From Frondihabitans peucedani (GTDB lineage Bacteria > Actinomycetota > Actinomycetes > Actinomycetales > Microbacteriaceae), in NCBI RefSeq assembly GCF_039537585.1, contig NZ_BAABAU010000004.1, positions 186,001-250,000 on the forward strand: DNA of 64,000 nt. The letters are read 5' to 3'. Made by a program: the position numbers and the translations under genes. The first letter of the stretch is position 1, and each line of letters starts with the position of its first letter. Below, piece by piece: positions 36,533 to 45,112 of the stretch. The notes under the pieces were generated by a model. The model worked only from the letters and a program-made list of their open reading frames with translations, was not told the DNA's origin and searched no databases.

Positions 36533-36591
36533 TTGACGGTCTGCACGGGGCCTGCTGTAATGAGTGCATCCGCGTCGGGAAACGTTTTCCC
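36533..36591 (+). promoter_or_regulatory. Cassette promoter with downstream LacI operator
   Basis: TTGACG (36533-36538) and TGTAAT (36556-36561) are 17 bp apart, one of the best sigma-70-type promoters in the window. The perfect inverted repeat GGGAAA-CGT-TTTCCC (36577-36591) lies just past the expected start point, where a bound repressor would block elongation. The first gene begins at 36623. Confidence 0.75.
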
Positions 36592-36622
36592 ACCTGCGGG
36601 ACGAGCGGGACGAGGAGGAACG

Positions 36623-37555
36623 ATGAGGATCGTCGTCACCGGCGGCTCCGGCCGTCTCGGACGGACCGTCGTGAGCACCCTCGCGCGAGCGGACCACGAG
36701 GTCGTCTCGGCCGACCGCGCTCCTGCCCCGGATGTCGCCGACGGAGTCCGCGAGGTCGCCGTCGACCTGACCGACCACGACGCGACCGTCGACCTCTTCG
36801 AGAAGGAGAGGCCGGAGGCCGTGGTCCACCTGGCAGCGATCGCCGTCCCGTTCAGCGCGCCGGAGGACGTCATCCTGCGCACCAACACGGCCATGGCCTG
36901 GAACGTCCTGGAGGCCGCCCCGGCAGCGGGAGCGACGAGGATCCTGGCCGCGAGCTCCCCCACCGTCATCGGCTACGGCGCACCGCACGGCTGGTCGCCG
37001 GCGAGGCTCCCCCTCGACGAGACGCACCCGGTCGCCCCGTGGAACGCCTACTCGCTGTCCAAGCTCGTGATCGAGGAGACCGTGGCCATGGCCGCGCGGC
37101 GCGACGGCGAGAGGGTCCGGTACGGCGTCTTCCGCCCCTGCTTCGTGGTCTCGCCCGAGGAGTGGAGCGGCGCGCCGACCCAGCAGGGCCACACGATCGC
37201 CCATCGTCTGGCGCACCCCGAGGACGCCGCCGTGTCGCTCTTCAACTACATCGACGCCCGCGACGCCGCCGAGTTCGTCGAGGCCTGGCTCGCCGGCGCC
37301 GACACGGTCCCGAACGGGACGACGTTCTTCGTCGGAGCCGACGACGCCCTGGCCGACGCACCGCTCGCCGAGCTCCTGCCCCGGTTCCTGCCCGGATCGG
37401 AGACGGCGGCCGCAGCCCTCCGCGGCGACGCGCCGGCCTTCAGCTCGCGACTGGCCGCAGACCTCCTCGGCTGGCGGCCGAGGCGGCGGTGGCGCGACGA
37501 GCTCGCGACAGCGACACCCACCGACACGACCCCCACCGAATCGAGCCGCGCGTGA
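36623..37555 (+). CDS. NAD-dependent epimerase/dehydratase-family oxidoreductase (possible uronate dehydrogenase)
   Basis: A 310-residue short-chain extended Rossmann protein: MRIVVTGGSGRLGRTVVSTL (GxxGxxG), VDLTDHDATVDLF, VVHLAAIAVP, and the catalytic YxxxK in NAYSLSKLVIEE. Uronate dehydrogenases share this fold and oxidise glucuronate/galacturonate to aldarolactones. The downstream enzymes argue for that role, but sequence alone also allows a nucleotide-sugar or other aldose enzyme. ATG 36623 follows GAGGAGG. First gene of the cassette. Confidence 0.8.
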   Translation: MRIVVTGGSGRLGRTVVSTLARADHEVVSADRAPAPDVADGVREVAVDLTDHDATVDLFEKERPEAVVHLAAIAVPFSAPEDVILRTNTAMAWNVLEAAPAAGATRILAASSPTVIGYGAPHGWSPARLPLDETHPVAPWNAYSLSKLVIEETVAMAARRDGERVRYGVFRPCFVVSPEEWSGAPTQQGHTIAHRLAHPEDAAVSLFNYIDARDAAEFVEAWLAGADTVPNGTTFFVGADDALADAPLAELLPRFLPGSETAAAALRGDAPAFSSRLAADLLGWRPRRRWRDELATATPTDTTPTESSRA

Positions 37556-38496
37556 CCCCGATCGAGTTCCACGGAATCCTGTTCTTCCCCGTCACGCCGT
37601 TCGACGACGCGGGCCGGGTCGACCTCGACGTCCTGGCAGCGCACGTCGGGTCGCGGCTCCCCTTCGCTCCCGGCGGCGTCTTCCCCGCCTGCGGCACCGG
37701 CGAGATCCACGCCCTGAGCGTGGCTGAAGCGCGCTCGGTCGTCCGGACGACCGTCGACGTCGTGCGGGCATCCGAGAGGCCTGGCACCCCGGTCGTCGCC
37801 GGGGCGGGCGGATCGCTCGGCACGGCCCTGGAGCTCGCGCGAGCGGCCCAGGACGAGGGGGCGGACGCACTCCTGATCCTGCCGCCCTACCTCGTCCAGG
37901 GGCCGATGGCCGGGACGGTCACCTACGTCGAGGCGATCGCTGCCGCCTCCGACCTGCCCGTCATCGTCTACCACCGGGGCGGCGCGCGCTTCACCGCCGA
38001 CGCGATGGTGCAGCTCGCGGCGAACCCGAAGGTGATCGGCTTCAAGGACGGCACCGGCGACGTCGGCCTCGCCCAGGAGATCGCCCTCGCCGTCCGCGCC
38101 ACCGGGCGCGGCGACTTCCAGTTCTTCAACGGCCTGCTCACGGCCGAGCTCACGCAGGGCGCCTACCGGGGTCTCGGCATGCCGCTCTACTCGTCCGCCG
38201 CCTTCGCCATGGCACCCGAGATCGCCCTGGTGCACTACCGCGCCTACTCCGAGGGCGACGAGGAGGCGCGCCTCGCGGCACTCGACGCGTTCTACCGCCC
38301 GCTGGTGAGGCTGCGGGATCAGACGCCGGGGTTCGGCGTCTCTCTGATCAAGGCGGGTCTCCGCCTGTCGGGCCTCCCTGTCGGCTCGGTCCGGCCTCCC
38401 CTCGTCGACCCGTCGCCCGCGCAGCTCGACGAGCTCCAGCGCATCCTGGAGGCCGGCGCCGCGCACGTCGCCAGGGTCGGCGGGCCGACGCCGTGA
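37552..38496 (+). CDS. 5-dehydro-4-deoxyglucarate dehydratase-like protein (DHDPS family)
   Basis: A 314-residue class I aldolase-type TIM barrel. The opening FHGILFFPVTPFDDAGRVDLDVL and PACGTGEIHALSVAEARSVV, the Tyr in LPVIVYHRGGARFT, and the Schiff-base Lys in VIGFKDGTGDVGL match KDG dehydratases (KdgD). These decarboxylate and dehydrate 5-keto-4-deoxyglucarate to 2-oxoglutarate semialdehyde. GTG 37552 overlaps the epimerase stop by four bases. Confidence 0.9.
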   Translation: MTPIEFHGILFFPVTPFDDAGRVDLDVLAAHVGSRLPFAPGGVFPACGTGEIHALSVAEARSVVRTTVDVVRASERPGTPVVAGAGGSLGTALELARAAQDEGADALLILPPYLVQGPMAGTVTYVEAIAAASDLPVIVYHRGGARFTADAMVQLAANPKVIGFKDGTGDVGLAQEIALAVRATGRGDFQFFNGLLTAELTQGAYRGLGMPLYSSAAFAMAPEIALVHYRAYSEGDEEARLAALDAFYRPLVRLRDQTPGFGVSLIKAGLRLSGLPVGSVRPPLVDPSPAQLDELQRILEAGAAHVARVGGPTP

Positions 38497-39581
38497 CGGG
38501 CGAACCCACGATCACCGCGCTGCACGTCACGCACCACACGGCGCTGCTCCTCCGGCACTGGGGCCCGGGCGTCGCGGAGCAGCACGTGATCGAGGTCGGC
38601 CTCGAGGCGAGCGACGGCAGCACCGGGACGGGCTTCTCCTGGACGCCGACGATCGGCCCGACCGCCGTCGTCGCCCTGCTCGAGCACGACATCCGCCCCT
38701 TCGTCGTCGGCCGACCCGCCGATGCCTCAGCGCTCTGGCCGGAGCTCTGGGCGCACCTCCACGAGGCCGGATCGGGCGGGCTGACGACGATCGCGATGGC
38801 CGGCGTCGACCTCGCGCTGCACGACCGCGCCGCGCGGGCTGCGGGCTCGTCGGTCACCGACCTCCTGGGGCGGCGACGCGACTCGGCACCCGTCTACGGC
38901 AGCGGCGTCAATCTCCACTACGACTCGGGCGAGCTCGTGCAGCAGGTCGAACGCTGGGTCGCCGCGGGCTACCAGGCCGTCAAGATCAAGATCGGCCGAC
39001 AGGATCCCCGGGACGACGTCCGACGGGTGGCCGCCGTCCGCGAGGTGCTCGGCCCCGACCGCCTCCTCATGGTCGACGCGAATCAGCGCTTCGACCTCGA
39101 GACCGCCCGGCGCCGCATCGAGAGCCTCCAGGAGTTCGACCTCGCCTGGGTCGAGGAGCCGCTCCGCGCCGACGACACCCGCGGTCACGCCGAGCTCCGG
39201 GCCTCGATCGAGACGCCGATCGCGCTCGGGGAGAACTGCCACACGATCCACCGCTTCCGCGATCTCCTCGAGGCGGGCGCCGTCGACATCGTCCAGCCCA
39301 ACATCGTCCGCGTGGGCGGGATCACCCCGTACCTCGCGATCGCAGACCTCGCCCGCGAGCACTCCCGCCGCGTCGCCCCGCACCTCCTGCCCGAGCTCTC
39401 CGGTCAGCTCGCCCTGGCCGATCCCGTCGAGACGTGGGTGGAGGACGTCGAGGACGCCGGCTTCGAGCAGCTCGGCCTCCTCGCCGAGCCGACCGGCGTT
39501 CACATCTCCGGCGGTCGTCTGACCGTCGCCGACCGACCGGGCCTCGGGTTCCGGTTCCGACCCGGAAGGACCCTCTCGTGA
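38493..39581 (+). CDS. Enolase-superfamily sugar-acid dehydratase (mandelate racemase-like)
   Basis: 362 residues with an N-terminal capping domain and C-terminal barrel. The catalytic Lys pair is in AVKIKIGRQDP; metal ligands are VDANQRFDL, WVEEPLR and ALGENCHT; the His acid/base region is RRVAPHLLPELS. This fits aldarate or acid-sugar dehydratases. Its position between KdgD-like and semialdehyde dehydrogenase genes suggests glucarate/galactarate or a related aldonate as substrate. GTG 38493 overlaps the previous stop. Confidence 0.9.
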   Translation: MTGEPTITALHVTHHTALLLRHWGPGVAEQHVIEVGLEASDGSTGTGFSWTPTIGPTAVVALLEHDIRPFVVGRPADASALWPELWAHLHEAGSGGLTTIAMAGVDLALHDRAARAAGSSVTDLLGRRRDSAPVYGSGVNLHYDSGELVQQVERWVAAGYQAVKIKIGRQDPRDDVRRVAAVREVLGPDRLLMVDANQRFDLETARRRIESLQEFDLAWVEEPLRADDTRGHAELRASIETPIALGENCHTIHRFRDLLEAGAVDIVQPNIVRVGGITPYLAIADLAREHSRRVAPHLLPELSGQLALADPVETWVEDVEDAGFEQLGLLAEPTGVHISGGRLTVADRPGLGFRFRPGRTLS

Positions 39582-41020
39582 GCGACCTCGATCCTCTCCT
39601 CGCCCGATCCCGCGCAGCCGCAGCCGTGGCTGCCGCGACCCCCGACGCCGACCGGGCCCGGTGGCTCGATGCCGCAGCCGACGCCCTCGACGATCACGCC
39701 GCCGAGCTGGTCCCGCTCGCCGACGACGAGACCCGGCTCGGCACCGCCCGGCTCACCGGCGAGCTGGCTCGCACCACCGCGCAGCTCCGGCTCTTCGGTG
39801 GCGCGCTCCGCGAAGGGTCCCTCCTCGAGGCGACCGTCGACCACGCCGATCCCGCGGCGATCCCGCCGCACGGCGATCTCCGCCGCCTGCTGGTGCCCCT
39901 CGGGGTCGTCGCCGTGTTCGCCGCGTCGAACTTCCCGTTCGCGTTCTCCGTCGCCGGCGGCGACACGGCATCCGCTCTGGCGGTCGGCTGCTCGGTCGTC
40001 GTGAAGGTGCACGAGGGTCACCCGATCCTGTCGCGCCGGGTGGCCGCCCTCCTCCGCGAGGCGCTCGACGCGGCAGGCGCCCCGGCCGACCTCGTCACGA
40101 CGGTCGAGACGCAGGACGACGGGATCGCTCTCGTCGAGCACCCCGTCACCGCCGCGGTCGGGTTCACCGGGTCGGTCCGCGGCGGCCGTGCGCTCTTCGA
40201 CCGCGCCGTCCGGCGGCCTGTGCCGATCCCGTTCTACGGCGAGCTCGGCAGCCTGAACCCGGTCGTCGTCACCGAGGCCGCCGCCGGAGCTCGCGGGGCC
40301 GAGCTGGCCCAGGGCCTCGCCGCGTCGTTCACCCTCGGCGCCGGCCAGTTCTGCACGAAGCCGGGCGTCGTGTTCATCCCGGCCGGCGCATTCGACGGAT
40401 TCACGGCGGCGGTGAGCGCGGCGATCCCGGGCACCGCGGCGACGCTCCTCACGGACTCGATCCGGGCGGGCTTCCCGCGCGGGGTGGCCGAGCTCGCCGG
40501 TGCCCGGGGTGTCGACGTGGTGTCCGGTGATCCTGCGCAGGATCCCGCCTCGGGCGGCGCGACCCCCGTGCTCCTCGCGACCGACGTCGCAGCCGTCCTC
40601 GCCCGGCCGGAGCTCCTCCTCGAGGAGTGCTTCGGCCCGGTCACGCTGCTCGTGCGGTACCGGGGTCACAGCGATCTCCTGGCGGGGATCGCGGCCGTTC
40701 CCGGGAGCCTCACGGCGACGCTCCACTCGGAGGCCGGCGACGACGTCGGCGAGGTCGTCGCAGTGCTGCGCGAGAGGGCGGGGCGGCTGCTCTTCGCCGG
40801 CTGGCCGACCGGAGTCGCCGTCACCTGGTCACAGCAGCACGGCGGCCCCTACCCCGCGACGACGTCGATCCACACGTCGGTCGGCGTCACGGCCGCGCGG
40901 CGGTTCCAGCGTCCGCTCGCGTTCCAGGACGCCCCGGCTGCGATCCTGCCCGAGGCCCTGCGCGACGGGAACCCCCTCGGAATTGTGCGTCGCGTCGACG
41001 GGGTGCTCGGCCGGGCCTGA
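39578..41020 (+). CDS. Aldehyde dehydrogenase, 2-oxoglutarate semialdehyde type
   Basis: 480 residues. The NADP region VFAASNFPFAFSVAGGDTASALAVGCSVVVKVHEGHP, the catalytic Glu in PIPFYGELGSLNPVVV, and the catalytic Cys in LGAGQFCTKPGVVF match the KGSADH subgroup, where FCTKPG is characteristic. It would oxidise 2-oxoglutarate semialdehyde to 2-oxoglutarate and finish the pathway. GTG 39578 overlaps the dehydratase stop. It is the last gene of the cassette. Confidence 0.93.
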   Translation: MSDLDPLLARSRAAAAVAAATPDADRARWLDAAADALDDHAAELVPLADDETRLGTARLTGELARTTAQLRLFGGALREGSLLEATVDHADPAAIPPHGDLRRLLVPLGVVAVFAASNFPFAFSVAGGDTASALAVGCSVVVKVHEGHPILSRRVAALLREALDAAGAPADLVTTVETQDDGIALVEHPVTAAVGFTGSVRGGRALFDRAVRRPVPIPFYGELGSLNPVVVTEAAAGARGAELAQGLAASFTLGAGQFCTKPGVVFIPAGAFDGFTAAVSAAIPGTAATLLTDSIRAGFPRGVAELAGARGVDVVSGDPAQDPASGGATPVLLATDVAAVLARPELLLEECFGPVTLLVRYRGHSDLLAGIAAVPGSLTATLHSEAGDDVGEVVAVLRERAGRLLFAGWPTGVAVTWSQQHGGPYPATTSIHTSVGVTAARRFQRPLAFQDAPAAILPEALRDGNPLGIVRRVDGVLGRA

Positions 41021-41042
41021 AGCGGGCCGCGGCGGCCGTCGG

Positions 41043-43412
41043 TCAGGCCGCCCGGCCCAGGAACCCCTCGACGACCTCGGCGAACTCGTCCGCCCGCTCG
41101 ATCTGCGGCATGTGCCCGGTCTTCGCGAACACGTGCGTCTCGGCGGCGGGCAGCTCCTCGGCGGCGGCCGCCAGGTGCGAGAACGGCAGGACGTGGTCGT
41201 GGTCGCCCCAGACGACCATGGTCGGGATGCCCGCTCGCGCGATGCGGTCGAGAAGCGCTCGGCGCCACGGCTCACGGACCCCGCGGATGGTCCCGAGATC
41301 ACGCGCGACCTCGAGGAGGGTCCGGCCGTGCGCGGGCCGCTGCGCGAGCGCGAACGAGTGGGCGACGCGCTCGTCCGTGGCGAACGCCTTGTCGTAGAAG
41401 ACCGACTCGACCGTGCGTCTCGAGTTCTTCGGGTCGGGGCGCATCAGGAGGCGGCCGAGCGGCCGGATCGCGAGGAGCCGCAGCACCAGGGCGACCTCCG
41501 AGCCGAACCCGGCGCTGTCGGCCAGCACGAGCGCCGACACCCGCTCGGGCGACTGCGCCGCGAACGTCATGGCCACGGCCCCGCCGAGGGAGTTGCCGAC
41601 GACCGGGATCGCACCGCTCACGCCGACCGCGTCGAGGAAGGCCGGCAGGATCCCCGCCAGCTTCGCGAGCGTCGCCGCTCCCGGCCGGCGCTCCGAGTAC
41701 CCGAACCCGGGCAGGTCGACGCTGTACACGGTGTGCCGCGCGGAGAGCCGCTCGTGCTGCTCCGTCCAGTCGTCGAGGCTCTGGCCGATCCCGTGCAGGA
41801 GCAGAATCGGCGCGCCGCTGCCCGTGACCCGGTACCGGACGCTCCTCCCGGCGACCGTCACGAACGAGACGCCCCCGTGGGCCAGCGGGTCCTCGCGCCG
41901 CTCGACCGCTCGCCCGACCCGCTCGCCGCGGCGGCCGAAGCGGACATCGTCGGTGATCCGGCCGGCCCGCAGCAGCGCGAAGTCGCGGAGGTAGTTCTGG
42001 TGCAGCCGCCACGGCGACGACTCGCCCTGCTTCGGCAGCCGGTCGACGTCGCGCAGCACGTAGCCCGCCTGCAGGTCGATGAGGGAGCCCAGCTCTCCGC
42101 TCGCCACCTCGGCCGGTGCACGCGGGGCGACCCACTGCCGGCCGGTGCGGTCGAGGTGCTTGAGGAGCCGGACGACGTACTCGGCGACCAGGTCGGCCTT
42201 GAGCGTCCAGGAGGCGTTGGTGTAGCCGATCGTGAGCGAGAAGTTCGGCACGCCGGCGATCATCATGCCCTTGTAGGTGAGGCGCTCCGAGACGTCGACG
42301 GGCTCGCCGTCGACCGAGAGCTCCATGCCGCCCAGGACCAGGAGGTTGAGGCCGGTCGCGGTCACGATGATGTCGGCGTCGAGGGTGTCGCCGGACGCGA
42401 GCGCGATGCCGGTGGGCGTGATCCTGTCGATGCGGTCGGTGACGATCCCGGCGTTCCCCTTCGAGATCGCGCGGTAGAGGTCGCCGTCGGGGATCGCGCA
42501 GAGCCGCTGGTCCCAGGGCTCGTACGTGGGTGCGAGGTGCGTGTCGACCGGGAACCCCGCGGGCAGCTTCGCGATCGCCGAGTCGCGCAGGATCGCCTTC
42601 ATCCGCTCCGGACGCCGTCGGCTCAGCTGGTACGTGAACATCGAGAAGCCGATGTTCTTCAGGCGGACCGCGTCGTAGGCGAGCTTCTCGGGCAGCTTCC
42701 CGCGGAGCCGGTCGGCGAGGTGGTCGCGGGCCGGGACCGGCGCGATGTACGTCGGCGAGCGCTGCAGCATCGTGACCTGCTCGGCGGTCTTCGCCAGGCT
42801 CGGGACCAGCGTGACCGCGGTGGCGCCGCTTCCGATGATGACGACGCGCTTGCCGGTGTGGTCGAGGTCTTCCGGCCAGTGCTGCGGGTGCACGAGGCGG
42901 CCCTCGAAGTCCTCCGCGCCGGGGATCGCGGGCGAGTACCCCTCGTCGTAGCGGTAGTAGCCGGAGCAGACCGACAGGAAGGAGCAGGTGAAGGTGACCG
43001 TCTCCGATCCTGCGTCGTCGCCCGAGCGGTACTCGGCGTCGCCGGTCTTCACGGCAGTGACGGTCCAGGTGGCCGTGTCGCTCGACCAGTCGGCCCGGAC
43101 GACGCGGTGGTTCAGCCGGATGCTCGACTCGAGGCCCTCGTCGCGCACGGTGTCGCGGATGTACTGCCGGATGGAGTCGCCGTCGGCGATCGCCTTGGGC
43201 GCGGTCCACGGCCGGAACGAGTAGCCGAGCGTGTACATGTCGGAGTCGGAGCGCACCCCCGGGTAGCGGAAGAGGTCCCAGGTGCCGCCGATCGCGGAGC
43301 GCGACTCGAGGACGACGAGGGTCTTGCCGGGGAGTTCGCGCTTGAGGCGGCTGGCCGCGCCGATGCCGCTGAGGCCGCCGCCCACGATCAACACGTCGAT
43401 GTGCTCTGTCAT
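41043..43412 (-). CDS. Baeyer-Villiger monooxygenase fused to an alpha/beta hydrolase
   Basis: 789 residues. Residues 1 to about 500 are an EthA-like flavin monooxygenase: FAD motif GGGLSGIG (11-18), the Baeyer-Villiger fingerprint FEGRLVHPQHWP (169-180), NADPH motif IIGSGATA and a late ATGLN. Residues 515-789 are an alpha/beta hydrolase with the oxyanion HGIGQ, nucleophile Ser608 in GNSLGGA, Asp in WGDHDH and His767 in TGHMPQIE. The frame is continuous. The monooxygenase turns ketones into esters and the hydrolase would cleave them. The start at 43412 (MTEHIDVLIV) is preferred over 43445, which lies in the operator. Confidence 0.92.
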   Translation of the reverse strand: MTEHIDVLIVGGGLSGIGAASRLKRELPGKTLVVLESRSAIGGTWDLFRYPGVRSDSDMYTLGYSFRPWTAPKAIADGDSIRQYIRDTVRDEGLESSIRLNHRVVRADWSSDTATWTVTAVKTGDAEYRSGDDAGSETVTFTCSFLSVCSGYYRYDEGYSPAIPGAEDFEGRLVHPQHWPEDLDHTGKRVVIIGSGATAVTLVPSLAKTAEQVTMLQRSPTYIAPVPARDHLADRLRGKLPEKLAYDAVRLKNIGFSMFTYQLSRRRPERMKAILRDSAIAKLPAGFPVDTHLAPTYEPWDQRLCAIPDGDLYRAISKGNAGIVTDRIDRITPTGIALASGDTLDADIIVTATGLNLLVLGGMELSVDGEPVDVSERLTYKGMMIAGVPNFSLTIGYTNASWTLKADLVAEYVVRLLKHLDRTGRQWVAPRAPAEVASGELGSLIDLQAGYVLRDVDRLPKQGESSPWRLHQNYLRDFALLRAGRITDDVRFGRRGERVGRAVERREDPLAHGGVSFVTVAGRSVRYRVTGSGAPILLLHGIGQSLDDWTEQHERLSARHTVYSVDLPGFGYSERRPGAATLAKLAGILPAFLDAVGVSGAIPVVGNSLGGAVAMTFAAQSPERVSALVLADSAGFGSEVALVLRLLAIRPLGRLLMRPDPKNSRRTVESVFYDKAFATDERVAHSFALAQRPAHGRTLLEVARDLGTIRGVREPWRRALLDRIARAGIPTMVVWGDHDHVLPFSHLAAAAEELPAAETHVFAKTGHMPQIERADEFAEVVEGFLGRAA

Positions 43413-43424
43413 GGACGCCACCGT

Positions 43425-43460
43425 ATCAACACCGTGTCGAGTCAATCAACACGGTGTCGA
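43425..43460. promoter_or_regulatory. Twin TetR operators between monooxygenase and regulator
   Basis: ATCAACACCGTGTCGA (43425-43440) and ATCAACACGGTGTCGA (43445-43460) are direct repeats exactly 20 bp apart, differing at one base. Each holds an ACACSGTGT dyad. The monooxygenase starts at 43412 on one side and the TetR gene at 43483 on the other. Spacing of two helical turns suggests cooperative dimers on one DNA face, as known for EthR on the ethA promoter. Confidence 0.8.
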
Positions 43461-43482
43461 CGAATGTGGCTAGGGTGGCGTC

Positions 43483-44115
43483 ATGCCTCAACGCGGACGC
43501 CGCACGACCCGGGTCTCGGGCGACACGCGCCGGGAGTCGATCCTGGTCACGATGGAGGGCCTCCTCGCCGAGCGGCCCTTCGACGAGATCTCGATCGAAG
43601 AGTTGGCGGCCGGCGCCGGCATCTCGCGGCCGACGTTCTACTTCTACTTCTCGTCCAAAGACGACGTGCTCCTCGCCCTGCTCGACCGGGTCATCAGCGA
43701 GGTCGAGCACCGGGTCGCGGCGCTCCCGCGCGACTTCGAGACGGATCCCGCGGGCTCCTGGCGCCGTTCCATCGGCGTGTTCGTCGACGTGTTCTCCGCG
43801 CACCGCGACGTGTCGGCCGCCACGACTGGAGCCCGTCAGCGGAACCCCGAGATGCAGGCCCTCTGGTCGCGCTCGCTCGCGTCGTGGGCCGACTACTCCA
43901 CCGAGGTCATCCTCGCCGAGCGGGCCCGCGGCGCCGCTCCCGGCGGCATCGGTGCGCAGGATCTCTCCGTGGCGCTGAACCTCATGAACGAGCGTGTCCT
44001 CACGGCCGCGTTCACCGCCGACTCCCCCTCCATCTCGCAGGCGCGGGCCGTCGACACCCTCTCGACCATCTGGCTCCGGAGCATCTACGGCACCGACTCG
44101 CCGCCCTCCTCCTGA
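43483..44115 (+). CDS. TetR-family regulator, EthR-like
   Basis: 210 residues. The N-terminal HTH is TRRESILVTMEGLLAERPFDEISIEELAAGAGISRPTFYFYFSSKDDVLLALLDRV; the rare FYFYFSSKDD after the recognition helix is characteristic of EthR relatives. The ligand domain (residues 80-200) is helical and Trp-containing (LWSRSLASWADYS). Divergent orientation to an EthA-like monooxygenase reproduces the mycobacterial ethA/ethR arrangement. It is followed by a hydroxyacyl-CoA dehydrogenase gene 32 bp away, perhaps in the same transcript. Confidence 0.92.
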   Translation: MPQRGRRTTRVSGDTRRESILVTMEGLLAERPFDEISIEELAAGAGISRPTFYFYFSSKDDVLLALLDRVISEVEHRVAALPRDFETDPAGSWRRSIGVFVDVFSAHRDVSAATTGARQRNPEMQALWSRSLASWADYSTEVILAERARGAAPGGIGAQDLSVALNLMNERVLTAAFTADSPSISQARAVDTLSTIWLRSIYGTDSPPSS

Positions 44116-44147
44116 CCCCTCTCTCCACCCCGCACGAAAGGACCCCC

Positions 44148-45005
44148 ATGCCCACGATCGACAAGGTCACCGTTCTCGGAACCGGCGTGCTCGGATCGCA
44201 GATCGCGTTCCAGGCCGCCTTCCACGGCTTCCCCGTCACCGCCTACGACGTCAGCGACGACGCCCTGGCGGCCGCCCGCGAGCGCTTCGAGAAGCTCGCC
44301 TCCCGCTATCAGGCCGATCCGGCGGTCGCCGCAAGTGCCGAGCAGACCGATGCCGCCATCAGCCGTCTGCGCCTGACCACCGATCTCGCCGACGCCGCGT
44401 CCGAGGCCGACCTCGTGATCGAGGCCGTGCCCGAGGTGCTCGAGCTCAAGCGCGATGTCTACTCGCGCCTCGCCGAGGTGGCGCCCGAGAGCACCATCTT
44501 CGCCACGAACTCGTCGACCCTGCTGCCGAGCGACATCAAGGGCTTCACGGGTCGCCCCGACCGCTTCCTCGCCCTGCACTACGCCAACGAGGTGTGGCGC
44601 TTCAACACCGCGGAGATCATGGGCACGACCGACACCGATCCCGCCGCGTTCGCAGCCGTCGTCGACTTCGCCAAGCGCAGCGGCATGGTCCCGATCGAGC
44701 TGAAGAAGGAGAAGGCGGGCTACGTGCTCAACTCGCTCCTCGTGCCGTTCCTCAATGCCGCCGCGGGCCTCCTCGTCGGCGGGTACGCGGAGCCCGAGAC
44801 CATCGACGCCACCTGGCGGATCGCGACGGGTGCGCCGTCGGGGCCGTTCCAGATCTACGACGTCATCGGCCTGACCACGCCCTACAACATCGCCCGCGCG
44901 AACCCCGACGCCGGATCGCAGGCCTTCGCCGACTACCTGCAGCACAACTACATCGACAAGGGCAAGCTCGGCGTCGCGACCGGCGAGGGCTTCTACCGCT
45001 ACTGA
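44148..45005 (+). CDS. 3-hydroxyacyl-CoA dehydrogenase-like protein
   Basis: 285 residues: VTVLGTGVLGSQIAFQAAFHGFPVTAYD (NAD site), LVIEAVPEVLELKRDVYSRL, TNSSTLLPS, and AGYVLNSLLVPFLNAA as in 3-hydroxybutyryl-CoA dehydrogenases. The usual catalytic HFFNP is here LHYANEVW, with the His kept and the rest changed, so the substrate may not be a normal acyl-CoA. ATG 44148 follows GAAAGGA. In context it could oxidise the hydroxy acid or alcohol released after Baeyer-Villiger cleavage. Confidence 0.85.
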   Translation: MPTIDKVTVLGTGVLGSQIAFQAAFHGFPVTAYDVSDDALAAARERFEKLASRYQADPAVAASAEQTDAAISRLRLTTDLADAASEADLVIEAVPEVLELKRDVYSRLAEVAPESTIFATNSSTLLPSDIKGFTGRPDRFLALHYANEVWRFNTAEIMGTTDTDPAAFAAVVDFAKRSGMVPIELKKEKAGYVLNSLLVPFLNAAAGLLVGGYAEPETIDATWRIATGAPSGPFQIYDVIGLTTPYNIARANPDAGSQAFADYLQHNYIDKGKLGVATGEGFYRY

Positions 45006-45022
45006 GCTCTGCGCTCTGCGCT

Positions 45023-45049
45023 CTGGCCCTCCTCGCGTCGGAGGGCCAG
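45023..45049 (+). terminator. Terminator after the hydroxyacyl-CoA dehydrogenase gene
   Basis: CTGGCCCTCC (45023-45032) and GGAGGGCCAG (45040-45049) form a perfect 10-bp stem with a 7-base loop, 18 bp after the stop. It is preceded by a short triple repeat GCTCTGC. Confidence 0.75.
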
Positions 45050-45112
45050 AATGCGGTAGGTGCCGGGCATACCGGCGCATCCCGCTGAAGACGACCGACC
45101 GGAGGACGCACC

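Noticed and set aside
40500-44147. Long plus-strand open frame leading into the hydroxyacyl-CoA dehydrogenase
   Set aside because: Only the part from 44148 is similar to a protein; upstream it crosses three other genes in a different frame.
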